Shown: positions 62,226 through 64,000 of the stretch, piece by piece | Layout: every line of letters begins with the position of its first letter | How positions within the stretch are numbered: the first letter of the stretch is position 1 | Assembly (NCBI GenBank): GCA_903926465.1 | Contig: CAIYJE010000126.1 | Coordinates: 62,001-126,000 of the forward strand | DNA length: 64,000 bases | Source of the DNA: an uncultured Planctomycetales bacterium | GTDB lineage: Bacteria; Planctomycetota; Planctomycetia; Isosphaerales; Isosphaeraceae | Reading direction: 5' to 3' | Position numbers and translations under genes: made by a program | Notes under the pieces: model-generated | The model's input: only the letters and a program-made list of their open reading frames with translations | Database searches by the model: none | What the model was told of the DNA's origin: nothing

Positions 62226-62990
62226 ATGCCGATCGTCAGACGATGGATAACTAGACGTTTCGCATGGGCCGTACTGGCAGTCCCCCTGGTATCAGGACTG
62301 GGCGGCTGTTCCCAGTTTCTTGGCACCACCGCAACCAGTTTCATGCGGCACGCCACGCAAGACCAAGACCCCAATACACGACACCTGGCCTACGCTCGGC
62401 TGGCGGATCCTCGCTGCTATGATAATGATCTCCAGAAGGCCGAGGCGATCTCGCTGCTTTCGATCCGGCTTGAGGAACGCAAAGAGCCTGTCATCACCCG
62501 CGCTGTGATCTGTCGAACCTTGGGCGAACTCCAGAATCCAGAGGGGCGAGGCGCACTCTTGAAGGCGTGCGACGATGAGCATCCGATCATCAGAGCCGCC
62601 GCTTGCCGTGCCCTTGGAAAGATTGGCGACCCCGAAGACGTTCCGGTTCTGGCTCGGGTCATGGCCGCCGACACCGATAGCGACTGCCGAATTGCCGCGA
62701 TCGAGGGGCTGGGCAGCATGCGTACGGCCGAAGCGCGAGTTCTGGAAACCCTGGCCGACGGCATGGAAAACCCAGACCCCGCCGTACGGTTGACTTCTTA
62801 TATCGCCTTGCAGAAGTTGACCAATAAAGACATGGGACCCGACAGCGCCGGCTGGAAAAACCTGATTGCCGAGCGGGTGGGCACAAGAACGAACGATCCA
62901 ATTATCGAAAAGGTGAGCGCCAAGGCAGTTTCACAGCCTACCGCTCCACTGACAGAGCTTGCCGTGGACGGACCAGTCACCCCACAGTAA
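62226..62990 (+). CDS. HEAT-repeat lipoprotein
   Basis: 254 residues. A lipoprotein signal (RFAWAVLAVPLVSGLGGC, Cys at about position 27) then three to four HEAT/PBS-type repeats: ITRAVICRTLGELQNP, IIRAAACRALGKIGDPEDVPVLARVM, DCRIAAIEGLGSMRTAEA, AVRLTSYIALQKLTNKD. Such repeats bind partner proteins. No enzymatic function visible. The ATG at 62226 gives the lipobox; upstream open sequence has no signal. Expected at the inner face of the outer membrane or on the inner membrane. Confidence 0.8.
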   Translation: MPIVRRWITRRFAWAVLAVPLVSGLGGCSQFLGTTATSFMRHATQDQDPNTRHLAYARLADPRCYDNDLQKAEAISLLSIRLEERKEPVITRAVICRTLGELQNPEGRGALLKACDDEHPIIRAAACRALGKIGDPEDVPVLARVMAADTDSDCRIAAIEGLGSMRTAEARVLETLADGMENPDPAVRLTSYIALQKLTNKDMGPDSAGWKNLIAERVGTRTNDPIIEKVSAKAVSQPTAPLTELAVDGPVTPQ

Positions 62991-63187
62991 TCCGTCTCTG
63001 GCGGTCGAACCGATCAGGCTTGGAATACGACCCTGGCCGTTTAAAAACGACCCTCCGGTCTGCTGGTCGAAAGTGCCCGCTTCATGCGACAATCCCTGGA
63101 GTGAACCTGGGGATCGCTCTTGCTGTCTTTCCCAACAGACAAGTGTAGGGCAACGCCATCGACCGCGCGAACGAGTGACCGGTGACC

Positions 63188-64000
63188 ATGGATACGCATA
63201 CGCTGGAGTTGCTCGAATTCGATCGTGTCTGCACGCTCGTGGCAGGCTATGCGGCCTGCTCGCTGGGTAAGCGAGCCGCGCTTGCCATGACCCCAAGTCG
63301 CGACCCCGCTTGGATTTCTGAGCAACAATCCCTGACCACAGAGATGACCGAGGCCATCAACGCGGCGCTCACGCCTCCGTTTGGCGGCCTGAAAGATATC
63401 CGTGACGCCGTACGGCGGGCCAAGGTCGGGGCCACCCTGACGGCCGACGAACTGGCCGAAACCGTTGATGTGCTCCGGGCCGTGGGTAACCTCAGAGGCT
63501 GGCTGGAACGAATTGGAAGCCAGTTCCCAAGGCTCGGCGCTTTAAAGCTGACCGTATTCGAATTCGTGGCGGTTGCCAGTTCGATTGAAGTCTGCCTGGA
63601 CTCGCGAGGCGTGGTTCTTGATACGGCCAGTCGCCGCCTCTCCGCAATCCGCCGTGAGATGGCCCAGGCCGATCACCGCATCCAGGAGATGCTCAAGAGC
63701 ATGCTCCGCTCCCCCGAACTCAAGCGCATCTTGCGGTACCCCAATTTCACCATGGTCGGGCACCATTACGTACTCCCAATCGCCAGAGATCACCGGGGCG
63801 AACTTCAGGGGGCCGTTCATCGCACCAGTGCCAGCAACGAAACAGTTTACATCGAACCACTCGCCATCGCCGATCAATCGGCCCAACTCTCCTACCTCCG
63901 GGCCAAAGAGCAAAAAGAGATCAAGCGAATTCTGCGCTGGCTCAGCGCCCAGGTGGGCCAAATTGCAGACGACTTGCTGATCTCGCTCGAAACGCTCGGA
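63188..64000 (+). CDS. mutS2: MutS2-family endonuclease, N-terminal part (continues past window)
   Basis: Open for 271 codons from ATG 63188 to the end of the window with no stop. The start MDTHTLELLEFDRVCTLVAGYAACSLGKRAA and the clamp/core pattern (LSAIRREMAQADHRIQEMLKSML, then HYVLPIARDHRGELQGAVHRTSASNETVYIEP) match MutS2. The ATPase and Smr endonuclease domains should follow outside the window. MutS2 works in recombination control or ribosome rescue; which applies here cannot be judged. Confidence 0.92.
   Translation, partial: MDTHTLELLEFDRVCTLVAGYAACSLGKRAALAMTPSRDPAWISEQQSLTTEMTEAINAALTPPFGGLKDIRDAVRRAKVGATLTADELAETVDVLRAVGNLRGWLERIGSQFPRLGALKLTVFEFVAVASSIEVCLDSRGVVLDTASRRLSAIRREMAQADHRIQEMLKSMLRSPELKRILRYPNFTMVGHHYVLPIARDHRGELQGAVHRTSASNETVYIEPLAIADQSAQLSYLRAKEQKEIKRILRWLSAQVGQIADDLLISLETLG

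Overview
The window looks like chromosome from a planctomycete (Planctomycetota), most likely a soil or freshwater member near Gemmatales/Isosphaerales. This is inferred from gene content, not from a database match. The pointers are several Gfo/Idh/MocA oxidoreductases (one with a Tat leader), a DUF1080 secreted protein, a PEP-CTERM sorting signal, a NuoB-C-D triple fusion, a pyruvoyl arginine decarboxylase beside a deoxyhypusine-synthase-like gene, kdsB (Gram-negative Kdo), few convincing Shine-Dalgarno sites, and moderately high GC. Most of the window is dense housekeeping sequence. Many short convergent or divergent overlaps are present, and genes lie on both strands in small operons.

Layout. 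1-3146: end of an oxidoreductase gene with a strong terminator, then nagA and pyrG on the minus strand. 3365-6250: a decayed island holding a frameshifted Phd-type antitoxin, a TPR gene broken by one in-frame TGA, an IS66 left end with a truncated transposase, a PEP-CTERM protein without its N-terminus, and a cluster of palindromic repeats. 6384-9811: Tat-type oxidoreductase, ygfZ, LarA-like protein. 10024-15953: ECF sigma/anti-sigma pair, sppA, def, a TIM-barrel epimerase and a GT2 glycosyltransferase that overlaps a flippase-like gene by 91 bp end to end. 15863-26385: flippase, glnE, miaB, fmt, a Gfo/Idh/MocA enzyme, an FAD oxidoreductase and an orphan HEPN gene.

26425-34899 is a complex I operon in the order nuoBCD-I-(94-aa ORF)-A-H-J-K-N. 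It contains no nuoE, F, G, L or M, so the NADH module and two proton-pumping subunits must be encoded elsewhere or be absent. 35184-38514 holds small planctomycete-type genes and tRNA-Ile/tRNA-Phe in divergent orientation with clear promoters and terminators. 38483-40884 is a GT39-like glycosyltransferase with kdsB. 41221-49470 carries an SDR enzyme, an ABC protein with a degenerate nucleotide-binding domain, an ABC-2 permease, acylphosphatase, a secreted protein of unknown function, an SDR-like protein lacking its catalytic lysine, a double-ACT protein and a Nudix hydrolase.

49589-55174 contains an acyl-CoA-dehydrogenase-like gene and a likely UDP-sugar salvage pair: a 1123-residue fusion of a fucokinase/HddA-like GHMP kinase with a UDP-sugar pyrophosphorylase-like domain, followed by a GalU-like enzyme. 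After tRNA-Asp comes a polyamine pair (pyruvoyl arginine decarboxylase and a deoxyhypusine-synthase homologue with a basic tail), then tsaC/sua5, ruvB and ruvA, a glycosylasparaginase-type Ntn hydrolase, a HEAT-repeat lipoprotein and the start of mutS2.

The best candidates for undescribed biology are the GHMP-kinase/pyrophosphorylase fusion, the arginine decarboxylase/DHS-like pair, the reduced nuo operon with the triple fusion and its embedded unknown ORF, and the two apparent pseudoenzymes (ABC and SDR).
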